This document shows, piece after piece, positions 1-9,400 of a stretch of DNA of 59,113 nt. Numbering within the stretch: position 1 is the first letter of the stretch; each line of letters begins with the position of its first letter. The stretch is taken from NCBI GenBank assembly GCA_022783305.1, contig JALEWQ010000145.1:1-59113 (forward strand), written 5' to 3'. Made by a program: the position numbers and the translations under genes. Below the pieces are notes generated by a model, which saw nothing but the letters and a program-made list of their open reading frames with translations, did not search any database and was not told the origin of the DNA. Source of the stretch: Trueperella sp. GTDB lineage: Bacteria; Actinomycetota; Actinomycetes; Actinomycetales; Actinomycetaceae.

Positions 1-40
1 CCGGACTCTTGTGTCGGCTCGAACGGGAGCTGGCGTTGGG

Positions 41-1660
41 CTACATGCCCTGCTCGCCCTCGACGGAGTCGGCCTGACAGACGAGGCCGTCCTTCGGGCT
101 GGTGCCGTCGACGAGGTAGTCGGTGACAGCCTTGTCGATGCACGCCGAGCGCCCGGAGAAGGAAGCTCCGTGACCGGCGGAGTCAAGCGTGATGAACGAG
201 GCGTTGCCGAGCTGTTGTGCCAGCTCCTTGCTGTGTTCGTACGGGGTGGCGTGATCGCCGGTGATGCCGATGACGAGGAGCTTGGTCTTCGTGTCGGCCG
301 CGTTGAACGACGTGGTGAAGTCGGAGCCCGTGGAGGCCAAGGTCGTGCAGTCGAAATCAAGCAAGTCAGAGAGCACGGCGTCGGTGACCTCCGGGCCGCC
401 AAGGTATTCGGGCACGCCGACCTTCTTCATATGCTCGATAAGGTCTTCCACATCTTGGGTCTTCGGCGTCGAGGGGCACACCACGAGCTGGCCCGCGGTA
501 TCGATCGCGGCGCCGCCGTCGGCGACCTTCGCCGCGACCTCGTCGATGGCAGCCTGGTCGCCGTTCTTCGCCCGGCCGAGGAGGTCAAGCGAGCCAGCCG
601 GATCGCCGTAGAGGGCGGAGGAGATGAAGTCTCGCATCTCCTTGCCGGTGATGTGCGTGCCGTCGCTAGCCTTGAGCGGTTCCTCGTCCAGCTTCTTGCG
701 AAGGTCGATGAGCTCACGCTCGGAGGTAAACGGGCACGTGACCGGCGTTCCCTCGACGGTGAGCATCGACGTGCACGACTCGGCAAGGCCGGCCGCCGCC
801 TTCGCAGAGGCGACGGCTTGATCGTAGTTGTGAATGAGGCTGGACCACTGGGCGGTTTCGGCCGAATCGAGGACCATCCGCCCGGCCTTGTCGGGGAAGA
901 TGGAGGCGTAGGTGGCGCCGAGCATGGTGCCGTAGGAGTATCCGATGTAATCGAGACGATCGCCGCCGGCGAGGACGCGCAGCAGCTCCATGTCACGGGC
1001 CACTTGGGAGGTGCCCATGTAGGCCGAGATCGGATACTTTTTCGCGCACTCGGCTAGCTGCACGGCGTGGATGGTGGAGGTGGAATCGCAGGTAACGGGG
1101 GTGGACTTGCCAATGCCACGCGGATCGAAGCCCCACAGCGTGTGGTTCTTCAGCACCGAGTCGAAGTTCTTGTCGGTGACCATGACCATAGCGTGCGAAA
1201 TGCCGGCGATGCCGGGGCCGCCGGGGTTGGTAAACAGCGGGACGGAGTCCTTCGATCCGCCGTTGTTAAAGCGAGTGACGGCGAGGGTGGCGGTCCGCTC
1301 GTCGGAGGGGTCGGCCCAGTTGAGGGGGACCTGCACGGCGGCACACTCAAACGCGGCGGGATCCTTGCCGGCCTCCTTGATCATGCCTGAAATCTCGTCG
1401 TCCAGACCATCCTCGGCCGTACACGGCCTCCAGGTGATGTCCTGCTTGTAGAACTTCTCGAAGGACTTTTGCTGCCAGGCGGCATCGAGCTGGCGCGAGG
1501 TCACGTCGGTGGCCGTCTCTCCGGCGCCCGGCGCGGCGGTGGCCCCGCTGGGCGATGGGCTGGCAAGCTCGGGCGTCGAGCACGCGCTAAGCGCACCGAC
1601 GGCGAGGGCAGAGGCGGATAGGAAGGTCACAAGCTTGCGCTTAGATCTAGCAAGATTCAT
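41..1660 (-). CDS. Secreted alpha/beta-hydrolase lipoprotein, tripeptidyl aminopeptidase (TAP) type
   Basis: This 539-aa protein is probably a lipid-anchored exopeptidase that takes peptides from the N-terminus outside the cell. The start is set by an AGGAG ribosome site five bases before the ATG; the frame stays open a further 477 bases upstream, but that part looks non-coding. Residues 1-26 form a signal peptide (basic N-region with RSKRK, hydrophobic core) ending in a lipobox LSAC with Cys27. The hydrolase fold follows, with the nucleophile motif GYSYG (Ser242), an oxyanion-type segment NPGGPG, a late acid in TGDHATPY and the histidine in DSAGHG. The order and spacing match the TAP-like C-terminal family (S33 peptidases). 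It is a single gene, divergent from birA. Specificity is inferred only from the family. Confidence 0.85.
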   Translation of the reverse strand: MNLARSKRKLVTFLSASALAVGALSACSTPELASPSPSGATAAPGAGETATDVTSRQLDAAWQQKSFEKFYKQDITWRPCTAEDGLDDEISGMIKEAGKDPAAFECAAVQVPLNWADPSDERTATLAVTRFNNGGSKDSVPLFTNPGGPGIAGISHAMVMVTDKNFDSVLKNHTLWGFDPRGIGKSTPVTCDSTSTIHAVQLAECAKKYPISAYMGTSQVARDMELLRVLAGGDRLDYIGYSYGTMLGATYASIFPDKAGRMVLDSAETAQWSSLIHNYDQAVASAKAAAGLAESCTSMLTVEGTPVTCPFTSERELIDLRKKLDEEPLKASDGTHITGKEMRDFISSALYGDPAGSLDLLGRAKNGDQAAIDEVAAKVADGGAAIDTAGQLVVCPSTPKTQDVEDLIEHMKKVGVPEYLGGPEVTDAVLSDLLDFDCTTLASTGSDFTTSFNAADTKTKLLVIGITGDHATPYEHSKELAQQLGNASFITLDSAGHGASFSGRSACIDKAVTDYLVDGTSPKDGLVCQADSVEGEQGM

Positions 1661-2258
1661 CTTTCTCCTCATTTTCCAGGTTTCGTCAGGTCTAGGTCTC
1701 CTCGTGGCAGTCGGCGCCACTGGGTGCGCCTCGCCTTCGACGAGGTGGTTTGCTACGGTCTTGTCCGCTCGCGACGACCGAGCGGCGAGGGACGGCTGGC
1801 GAGAAGGGCGGTCATGGGCGCCAGCGTCGCATTGCCGTGGCGGGAGGCGCGCTCGATGGCATCCGTGCGCGGGGTCGCGTGATCGTCTGCGTTGGCCCTT
1901 GGTGGGGTCACGAGCCTCCCTTTCGTGCAGCGCCGTGTGGTCACTGCGGTCGCTGTAACAAGTCCGTGCTTCCATACTCTGCCCGAGCTGGTGGTGCCCG
2001 TGTAGATCCCAGGGCTGACTTCGGCCGCAGGGGGATGCGCTCGCGGACGGATCGGGGCTGCGCAGGGGCGGGGAAATGGCCAATGCGTGGCGCGGGCCGC
2101 GGGTGCGGCCTATGCCGTGGGGTGTCGCAACACGCACAAGTTACGGTTTAGTAACAATGATCACGAACACCTCTATTTTTCCGCTTTGTCGCGCCGCTGG
2201 CGGCCAGAATAGACGTCCGACACGCCGCTAACTTACCCTACCGTTCGGTAACTTACGC
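1661..2258. other. Long divergent intergenic region
   Basis: About 600 bases separate the lipoprotein peptidase from birA. I see no convincing gene here: the open frames on both strands lack ribosome sites and family motifs. Near its right end are an inverted repeat GTTAC-N6-GTAAC (2140-2155) and the AT-richer stretch leading into the birA promoter. The left end carries the ribosome site of the peptidase gene. The 1680-2130 part is GC-rich and shows nothing I can name. Confidence 0.5.
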
Positions 2259-2260
2259 TA
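2230..2260 (+). promoter_or_regulatory. Candidate repressor operator in the birA-FAS promoter
   Basis: The palindrome TACCGTTCGGTA (2239-2250) lies immediately upstream of the probable -10 box. It is flanked by two near-identical direct repeats, AACTTACCCTA (2230-2240) and AACTTACGCTA (2250-2260), exactly 20 bp apart. Short palindromes of the TACCG/CGGTA kind are common TetR-family operators. FAS loci in Mycobacterium and Corynebacterium are controlled by the TetR-type regulator FasR, so a lipid regulator is a reasonable guess. No regulator gene is visible next to it. Confidence 0.5.
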
Positions 2261-2264
2261 GTCT
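2259..2264 (+). promoter_or_regulatory. -10 box of birA, leaderless transcript likely
   Basis: The hexamer TAGTCT lies exactly six bases before the birA ATG, and no Shine-Dalgarno sequence is present. Transcription would start at or next to the start codon. This promoter would drive the whole birA to bioY unit, since downstream gaps are short and no terminator is seen inside it. Confidence 0.55.
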
Positions 2265-2270
2265 GTCCCC

Positions 2271-3074
2271 ATGACTGGCCACGTTGACCACCGACGCAGC
2301 GTCACGTCCACCCAGGACGTGCTGCGCACCCTCACGCGGGCGCCGCACCTGACGACGATCCGCGCCGACCTCCAGACCCGCGGCCGCGGCCGCCTTGGCC
2401 GCACGTGGGAGTCGGGTGCAGGACGCTCGCTCATGGCCTCCACGCTTCTGGTTCTTCCCGACACCCCCGCGCTACGCGACTGTGGTGGCTTCCTCACGCT
2501 CATCGGCGCTCTGTCCGTGCGCGCGGCTCTCGCCACACTCCACGCGCCCGCGCAGGTCAAGTTCCCCAACGACGTCGTCATCGGTGGGCGCAAGATCAGC
2601 GGCGTTCTCGGGGAGTTCTTCGCCGACATGTCCCAGCTGCGGGGCCGGCTGTGCGCTGCGATCGGCGTGGGGGTGAACGTCTACCAGGAGGGCGCGGAGC
2701 TCGTCGAGGACGCAACCTCGCTCGCCGACGCCGGCCTGCTGCCCGACGCCGCCGACCCCGCCGGCCTTATCCTCGACCGCTACCTCGCCGAACTCGAAGC
2801 TCGCGTGTCGGCCTTCGCCGCCGACCCCGCCGCGCCTGCGACCGCTCCCGTCATCGGCGACATCAACGCCCACCTCGCCCAGCGTGGCCAGCGGGTGAGC
2901 GTGGCGGGACGCACCGGCGTCGTGAGCGAAGTCGCCTCGCACGGCGAGCTCGTCCTCACGGACGCCGCGCCGACCCCCGCCGGCGTGCCCAGCGTGCGGC
3001 GCACCTCGCGGGTCTACCCCCACGAGGTGGCCATGTTCATCGAGCACAACTCGCAAAAGAAAGGACCGCAATGA
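2271..3074 (+). CDS. birA: Biotin-[acetyl-CoA-carboxylase] ligase
   Basis: The enzyme joins biotin, via biotinyl-AMP, to the lysine of the carboxyl-carrier domain encoded just downstream. The 267-aa protein has the class I (short) layout without an N-terminal DNA-binding domain, so it is not itself expected to be the repressor. Visible motifs are STQD near the start, the adenylate-binding loop GRGRLGRTW (residues 38-46), KFPNDV (97-102), the catalytic-type lysine in GGRKISGVLGE, and GVGVNV. A C-terminal SH3-like part follows (about 205-260). The stop codon overlaps the start of the next gene by 4 bp (ATGA), which implies coupled translation with its substrate protein. Confidence 0.93.
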   Translation: MTGHVDHRRSVTSTQDVLRTLTRAPHLTTIRADLQTRGRGRLGRTWESGAGRSLMASTLLVLPDTPALRDCGGFLTLIGALSVRAALATLHAPAQVKFPNDVVIGGRKISGVLGEFFADMSQLRGRLCAAIGVGVNVYQEGAELVEDATSLADAGLLPDAADPAGLILDRYLAELEARVSAFAADPAAPATAPVIGDINAHLAQRGQRVSVAGRTGVVSEVASHGELVLTDAAPTPAGVPSVRRTSRVYPHEVAMFIEHNSQKKGPQ

Positions 3075-4837
3075 AGATCCTCATCGCCAACCGCTCTGAG
3101 ATCGCCCTGCGGGTTATCCGAACGGCCACGGAGCTCGGCATCGACACCGTGGTCGGCTACGCGGACGCCGATGCGGCCACCCCGTTCACTCGCGCGGCCG
3201 GCGAGGCCTACTCGCTCGGCGGCGACACCCTCACCGAGACCTACATGAACGGCGAGAAGCTGATCGACCTTGCGCGTACCACCGGGGCCGACGCCGTCCA
3301 TCCCGGCTACGGCTTCCTCTCCGAGAGCCCGGAGTTCGCCGAAGCGGTCGCGGCCGCGGGCCTGACCTGGATCGGCCCGTCGCCGAAGACGCTGCGTGCG
3401 CTCGGTGACAAGATCGACGCGCGCCAGCTGGCCGAGCGGGTGGGTGTCCAGCCAGTGCCCGGAATCTCGCAGCAGATCACGGGCCGAGCTGAAGTTGAGG
3501 ACTTCGTGGCCCGCTGGGGTTACCCGATCGTGACGAAGAAGGCCGACGGCGGCGGCGGGCGTGGCATCACCATCATTCGGGAAAACGACGACCTCGACCA
3601 CTTCTTCCAAGCTGCCGGTCCCGCCCCGCAGGGCGTCTTTGTTGAAAAGTTCCTCGAAAATGCGCGGCACGTGGAGACCCAGTGCATGCGCGATGCCCGC
3701 GGCAACTTCGCGGTCGTCTCCACGCGCGACTGCTCGGTCCAGCGCCGCAATCAGAAACTCATCGAAGAGGCACCCGCGCCGGGCCTGACAGCCCAGCAGG
3801 AGGCGACCCTCGAGCGATGGTCGCGCGCCCTGTTCGAGGGTGCCGGCTTCGTCGGCCTCGGCACGTGCGAGTTCCTGGTGGGCGATGAGATCTTCTTCCT
3901 CGAGGTCAATCCGCGCCTGCAGGTGGAGCACACGGTCTCCGAGGAGGTCACCGGGCTTGACCTCGTTGCCGAGCAGATCCGCATCGCCCGCGGCGAGAGC
4001 ATCAGCCCGGTCCCGCCGGCGCGTGGCCACTCCTTCGAGTTCCGCATCACGTGTGAGGACCCGGCGCGTGACATGCAGCCCTCGCAGGGCGCCATCACGG
4101 GCCTCACCTGGCCGCTCGGTCACGGCGTGCGGGTCGAAACCGGGGTCGGACCCGGCGACGTCGTCGCCTCCAGCTTCGATTCGATGCTCGCCAAGATCAT
4201 CGTCACGGCACCCACGCGCGAGGCCGCCATCGCCCGCTCCCTACGCGCGCTCGGTGAATTCCGCTTGGACGGCCTAGCTACGCCCGTCCAGCTCTACCGC
4301 GACATCATCACCCACCCCGACTTCGCCGCGCTCGGCTACTCGACGCGGTGGTTCGAGGAATCCTTCCTCCCGGCCTGGAACGCCGAGCGGGAGACCCGCC
4401 CGATCCACCACGCGGGCTCGGCGCACCCACCCGCGCCCGCAGAATCGACCCCCGAACGGCAGACCTTCACCATCGAGATCGACGGGCGCCAGATGACCCT
4501 CACCGTCCCCAAGGCCCTGTTCGCCACCGGGACGCCCCAGGCGGTGCGCCCCCAGCCACTGCGCCGGGCCGCCCGCTCGCGCGCGGTCGAACAGAACGGG
4601 GAGGCTGCCAGCGGTGACGTGCGCTCGCCGATCCAGGCGATCGTCGTGCGGGTGGTCACCGAGCCCGGTGCCGTCGTCGCCGAGGGAGACCTGCTGGTGG
4701 TGTTGGAGTCCATGAAGATGGAGAGCTACGTCTACGCGCCGCTGGCGGGCAGGGTCGAGCGGATCGCCGTGCAAGCCGGCTCGAACGTGGCGGCCGGGAC
4801 CGAGCTGCTCACCATCGCCCCCGAGAGAAAGGAGTGA
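3071..4837 (+). CDS. Acyl-CoA carboxylase alpha subunit (biotin carboxylase + BCCP)
   Basis: This 588-aa subunit carboxylates its own biotin with ATP and bicarbonate and passes the carboxyl group to the beta subunit, giving malonyl- or methylmalonyl-CoA. The N-terminal domain starts with ILIANRSEIALRVIR. The ATP-grasp glycine loop GGGGRG is at about 160-165, and LEVNPRLQVEH with the carboxylase signature follows at about 277. The C-terminal carrier domain has ESMKME, with Lys549 as the biotin site. A variable linker lies at about 440-500. The start was chosen at the ATG with an AAAGGA site; a longer open frame upstream is only a shadow of birA. The size matches actinobacterial AccA3/PccA-type subunits. 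Acetyl- versus propionyl-CoA preference cannot be read from the sequence. Confidence 0.93.
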   Translation: MKILIANRSEIALRVIRTATELGIDTVVGYADADAATPFTRAAGEAYSLGGDTLTETYMNGEKLIDLARTTGADAVHPGYGFLSESPEFAEAVAAAGLTWIGPSPKTLRALGDKIDARQLAERVGVQPVPGISQQITGRAEVEDFVARWGYPIVTKKADGGGGRGITIIRENDDLDHFFQAAGPAPQGVFVEKFLENARHVETQCMRDARGNFAVVSTRDCSVQRRNQKLIEEAPAPGLTAQQEATLERWSRALFEGAGFVGLGTCEFLVGDEIFFLEVNPRLQVEHTVSEEVTGLDLVAEQIRIARGESISPVPPARGHSFEFRITCEDPARDMQPSQGAITGLTWPLGHGVRVETGVGPGDVVASSFDSMLAKIIVTAPTREAAIARSLRALGEFRLDGLATPVQLYRDIITHPDFAALGYSTRWFEESFLPAWNAERETRPIHHAGSAHPPAPAESTPERQTFTIEIDGRQMTLTVPKALFATGTPQAVRPQPLRRAARSRAVEQNGEAASGDVRSPIQAIVVRVVTEPGAVVAEGDLLVVLESMKMESYVYAPLAGRVERIAVQAGSNVAAGTELLTIAPERKE

Positions 4838-4839
4838 GA

Positions 4840-6426
4840 ATGTCCCATTTTGTTGACGAATCCCTCACGATTGACACCACCTCGCGTGAGGTCGACCGGG
4901 AGGCCTTCATTGCCTACGCGCAGGCGCTGTCGGCATGTGCCGAAGAGAAGGCGCTCGAGCGCCAGCATGCCAAGTCCAAGCTCACGGCCCGCGAACGCAT
5001 CGCCGCCCTCCTCGACGAGGGGAGTTTTTCAGAGATCGGTCAGTTCGTGGGCGGAAACGTGGCGCAGGGCTTCACGGGCGCGGCGGTCGTGTGCGGGCTG
5101 GGAACGATCGGCGGGCGCCGCGTGGCGGTCTACGCCCAAGATTTCTCGGTCCAGGGCGGCACGCTCGGTGAGGCTGAGGGCAACAAGATCATCGCCACGA
5201 TCGACAAGGCGTTGGCCTTGCGCATCCCCGTGATCGGCATCATGGATTCGGGAGGGGCGCGCATCCAGGACGGGGTGGTCGCGCTCGGTCAATACGGGCG
5301 CATCTTCAAGCGCACGTGCGCCGCCTCAGGCGTCATCCCGCAGATCTCGCTCATCCTGGGCCCGTGCGCCGGGGGAGCGGTTTACTCCCCGGCGCTGACC
5401 GACTTCATCATCATGACGGCCGACACCTCGCACATGTTCGTCACCGGCCCGGACGTGGTGCGGGCGACGACGGGCGAGGACGTGTCCTTTGCCGACCTCG
5501 GCGGGGCACAGGTGCACAACTTCCAGTCCGGCGTGGCCCACTACCTGGCCGAGGATGAGGAGGACGCGCTCGACTACACTCGCACCCTGCTCACCTACCT
5601 GCCCGCCAATTGCGAGGACCAGGTCCCCTCCTACGACTACGACCCCGCCCTCGCCCCTGCCCCGCCCGTGGACCTTTCGGCTCTCGTGCCGGAGTCGACG
5701 AAGGTGCCCTACGACGTCGTGGAGGTGATCGAAGGGATCGTCGACTACGGCGAGTTCGTGCAGATCCAGGAGTTTTTCGCCCGCAACATTGTGGTCGGTT
5801 TCGCCTGCATCGAGGGCCGATCCGTGGGGATCGTAGCCAACCAGCCGCTCCACGACGCCGGCACTCTCGACGTGGACGCCTCGGAGAAGGCTGCCCGCTT
5901 CGTGCAGTTTTGCGACGCGTTCAAGATCCCCGTGGTCACGCTCGTGGACGTGCCCGGCTATCGGCCCGGAACCGAGCAGGAGCAGGCGGGCATTATCCGC
6001 CGCGGCGCGAAGCTCATCTGGTCCTACGCCACGGCCTCGGTGCCGCTGGTGACCGTGATCCTGCGCAAGGCCTACGGAGGGGCCTACATCGTGATGGGAT
6101 CGAAGTCGCTCGGCGGGGACCTCGTCTACGCCTGGCCCGGCGCCGAGATTGCGGTGCTCGGGGCCGACGGCGCGGTGTCGATTGTCCACCGCCGCAAGCT
6201 CAGGGCCGCCGAGGCGGAGGGCCGCGGCGCCGAGGTGTTCGCCGAGCTGTCCGCCCAGTACACCCGCGACAACGTCAACCCCTACCTCTCTGTGGCCCGC
6301 GGCGAGCTCGACGGCATCATCGCCCCGAGCCGTACCCGCGCCACCATCGCGTCCTCGCTCGAGGCTCTCCAGTCCAAGACCACCATCCACACGGGCCCCG
6401 CCCGTCACGGCAATATGCCGATGTAG
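4840..6426 (+). CDS. Acyl-CoA carboxylase beta subunit (carboxyltransferase)
   Basis: This is the carboxyltransferase partner of the preceding subunit and moves CO2 from biotin to acyl-CoA. The 528-aa protein has two crotonase-like halves: the N-half with GGARIQDGV and GPCAGGAVYSPALTDF, and the C-half with LVDVPGYRPGTEQE and RKAYGGAYIVMGSK. These are typical of the AccD/PccB family, and the length is usual. I chose the ATG at 4840, which has GAAAGGAG five bases upstream, over the in-frame GTG two codons earlier. The alpha-subunit stop lies just before it, so the two are co-translated. Being directly upstream of FAS suggests that malonyl-CoA supply for fatty acid synthesis is the main role. 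Confidence 0.93.
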   Translation: MSHFVDESLTIDTTSREVDREAFIAYAQALSACAEEKALERQHAKSKLTARERIAALLDEGSFSEIGQFVGGNVAQGFTGAAVVCGLGTIGGRRVAVYAQDFSVQGGTLGEAEGNKIIATIDKALALRIPVIGIMDSGGARIQDGVVALGQYGRIFKRTCAASGVIPQISLILGPCAGGAVYSPALTDFIIMTADTSHMFVTGPDVVRATTGEDVSFADLGGAQVHNFQSGVAHYLAEDEEDALDYTRTLLTYLPANCEDQVPSYDYDPALAPAPPVDLSALVPESTKVPYDVVEVIEGIVDYGEFVQIQEFFARNIVVGFACIEGRSVGIVANQPLHDAGTLDVDASEKAARFVQFCDAFKIPVVTLVDVPGYRPGTEQEQAGIIRRGAKLIWSYATASVPLVTVILRKAYGGAYIVMGSKSLGGDLVYAWPGAEIAVLGADGAVSIVHRRKLRAAEAEGRGAEVFAELSAQYTRDNVNPYLSVARGELDGIIAPSRTRATIASSLEALQSKTTIHTGPARHGNMPM

Positions 6427-6438
6427 CCCAGGAGAAAC

Positions 6439-9400
6439 ATGTACAAGCTTCATACCCCCTACGTCCTCCAGTTCGCCGGCCAGGCCACCCCGTGGCGCGC
6501 GGCCCTGATCGAGGTGGCCGAAGACCCGGCGATCCATGACGCCCTCGAGGACCTTCAGGCCCGCGCCGAGGAGCTGCTTTCCCCGGTGCTGCCCGAGCTG
6601 ACCCGCATCTGCGCCGGCCCGCTCGACCTGCTGTCGACCACCTCGCACGAGGCCTTCGCCTCCGTGCCCGGCATCCTGCTCGCCCAGTACGGCTCCTATC
6701 TCGATCTTTCCCCTGACGCGCAGCCGCAGGCGGTGGTCGGCCACTCGCAGGGCGTGCTCGCCGTCCGGATGCTCGCCTCCGAGCACAAGGCCCACGTGCT
6801 CGCCCTCGCCCGGCTCATCGGCGCCGCAGCCACTCAGGTCACCCGTGCCGAGGGCGGGGCCCGCTTCGGCGAGCTGACCCCGATGCTGGCCGTTCGCGAC
6901 GTGCCCGAGCCGGTGCTGGCCGAGCTCGCCTCGCGTCACGGTGCCCAGATCGCCATCCGCAACACTGCCAACTCCTTCACCCTCTCCGGCATGCCCGCAG
7001 ACCTCGATGCTGTGCGCCGGGATCTGGCGGCGCTCGCCGAGGCCGAGGCCAAGGCCCGAGTGGAGAAGACAATCGGCGGCGCTGCTCTCAACCCGATCAC
7101 GGAGTTCCTCGACGTGTCGGCACCGTTCCACTCCGACCTGCTTGCGCCCGCGCTCGAGCAGGTGCTCGCCTGGGTGCGCGCCTGCGGTTGGGCCGACGAC
7201 GCCGAGGGCCCGGTTCGCGCCGAGGGCCAGGGCGGCGACGGCCAGGGCGGGGATCACCCCATCCACATGGCTGACGTGGAGCGCCTCGCCGCCGCCGTCC
7301 TGACCGATCGCCTCGACTGGGATCAGGTCTTCGGCGAAGCGACGATGGGCGCCGACTGGGTGGTTGACCTCGGGCCGGGTAGGAGCCTTGCGCGGATCAC
7401 TCGGGACAACGTGCGCGGGCGGGGCATCGGCGTCGTGAACGCCGGTTCGGCCGAGGCGCGCGACGCGCTCGCCACGAAGGATGCTTGGGTCCCGGGCGAG
7501 GACTGGTCCGACTTCGCCCCGCGGCTCGTCACCATCGACGACGGGCGGGTGGTGGTCGACACCCGATTCACGCGCCTGACCGGACGGGCCCCCGTACTCC
7601 TCGCGGGTATGACACCCACCACCGTCGAGCCGGAGATCGTGGCCGCAGCCGCGAACGCCGGCTACTGGGTTGAGATGGCCGGAGGCGGGCAGGTCACCGA
7701 GCAGGTGTTCGAGAAAAACCTCGCCGGGCTTGTAGCCGGGCTTGAGCCGGGCCGCACTGCCCAGTTCAACGCCATGTTCATGGACCGCTACCTGTGGAAC
7801 CTGCAGTTTGGAACCCAACACATCGTCTCCCGCCACCGCCAGAGCGGCGCCCCGCTCGACGGCGTCGTCATCTCGGCAGGCATCCCCGAGACTGAGGAGG
7901 GCGTGGAGCTCGTGGAGCGCCTGCGGGCGGAGGGCTTCACCTACGTTGCCTTCAAGCCCGGAACGATCGGGCAAATCCGTCAGGTGCTCAAGATCGCGCG
8001 TGCAACTACGGCTCCGGTCCTCATCATGGTCGAGGATGGGCACGCCGGCGGCCACCACTCGTGGGAGGACCTCGACCAGTTGCTGCTCGCCACCTATGCC
8101 GAGATCCGAGCCCAGGACAACACGGTGCTCATCGTCGGCGGCGGCCTAGGCGTACCCGAACGTGCCGCCGCCTTCCTCACGGGCACGTGGGCACTCGAGC
8201 ACGGCTCGGTGCCGATGCCCGTCGATGCGATCATGATCGGCACCGCCGCCATGACGGCGCGCGAGGCCAAGACCAACGACGACGTCAAGCAGCTCCTCGT
8301 CGACACCCCCGGCGTTCCCGTGGAGCGTAACGCCGGCTGGGTTGGGCAAGGCGCCGTCGACGGTGGGGTCACTTCCGGCCTGTCGCACCTGTTGGCTGAC
8401 ATGTACGAGATCGAGAACTCGGCCTCGCGGGCCGCCCGGCTGATCGTCGAGGTTGCCTCCGACCCCGAGGCCCTGGTGGAGCGGCGCGAGGAGATCATTG
8501 CGGCGATCGACGCCACCGCCAAGCCCTACTTCGGTGACCTGGAAGACATGACGTACGCCAAGGTCCTGCGCCGCTTCGCGCAGCTCACCTACCCGTTTGC
8601 CGACCCGTCGTGGGCCCAGCGCTTCTTCGAGCTGGCCCAGCGCGTGGAGGCCCGCCTCTCGCCGATGGATTCGGGAGAGCTGATCTCGATGTTCGACGGC
8701 GTGGATGACGTCGCCGATCCATTTGCGGCGATCGAGAAGATCGTGGCCGCCTACCCCGATGCGGAGCGCGTGGAGGTGACCACCTTCGACGCGGCCTGGT
8801 TTGTAGAGCTGTGCCGCAAGTACCCCAAGCCGGTGCCCTTCGTGCCGATCATCGACGCTGACCTGCTGCGTTCGTGGGGCACGGACGGCCTGTGGCAGTC
8901 CCAGGACCCGCGCTACACCGCCGACCAGGTGCGCATCATCCCGGGCCCGGTGTCGGTGGCGGGCATCACCACCGTGGACGAGCCAGTCGCCACCATCCTG
9001 GCCCGCTACGAGGACGCCGCGATCGACGCGCTTGGCGGGCAAGCGGACGAGCGGCGCTTCTCCCGAGCGTTCGCCACGGTGACGGACTACCTGCGTGGGG
9101 CAGAGAACATCTCCTGGCACGGCCACGTCATCACCAACCCTGCCCGCGTGGTCGACGACTACGACATCCTGCCCACCGACCGAGGCTACGACATGGTCAT
9201 CCACCTCGACACGCTGTGGGACGGCACGGAGGCGAGCCAGCACGCGGTGCGCGAGCTGCGCCTGCCCTTGCGCATCCCGGCCGGTGCCTCCACCGGCGCG
9301 ATTCCGCTGGTTGACGACGAGGATCTGCCTGCGGCCATGTTTGCCCTGCTCGCGGCTACGGCCGGGGTGGGGGCGGACAACGTGCTCGGCGACCACATCG

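Noticed and set aside
1690..1735. T-box-like segment (GTGGCGCCG on the minus strand) upstream of the peptidase gene
   Set aside because: It has one mismatch to the T-box core and no convincing specifier stem or antiterminator.
1661..2137. N-terminal extension of the lipoprotein peptidase
   Set aside because: The frame is open, but a good ribosome site and a complete lipoprotein signal peptide fix the start at 1660.
5326..8058. 910-codon open frame on the minus strand opposite the carboxylase beta subunit and FAS
   Set aside because: It mirrors strongly supported plus-strand genes, has biased composition (Gly, Arg, Val, His rich) and no family motif. Long antisense frames are expected at this GC content.
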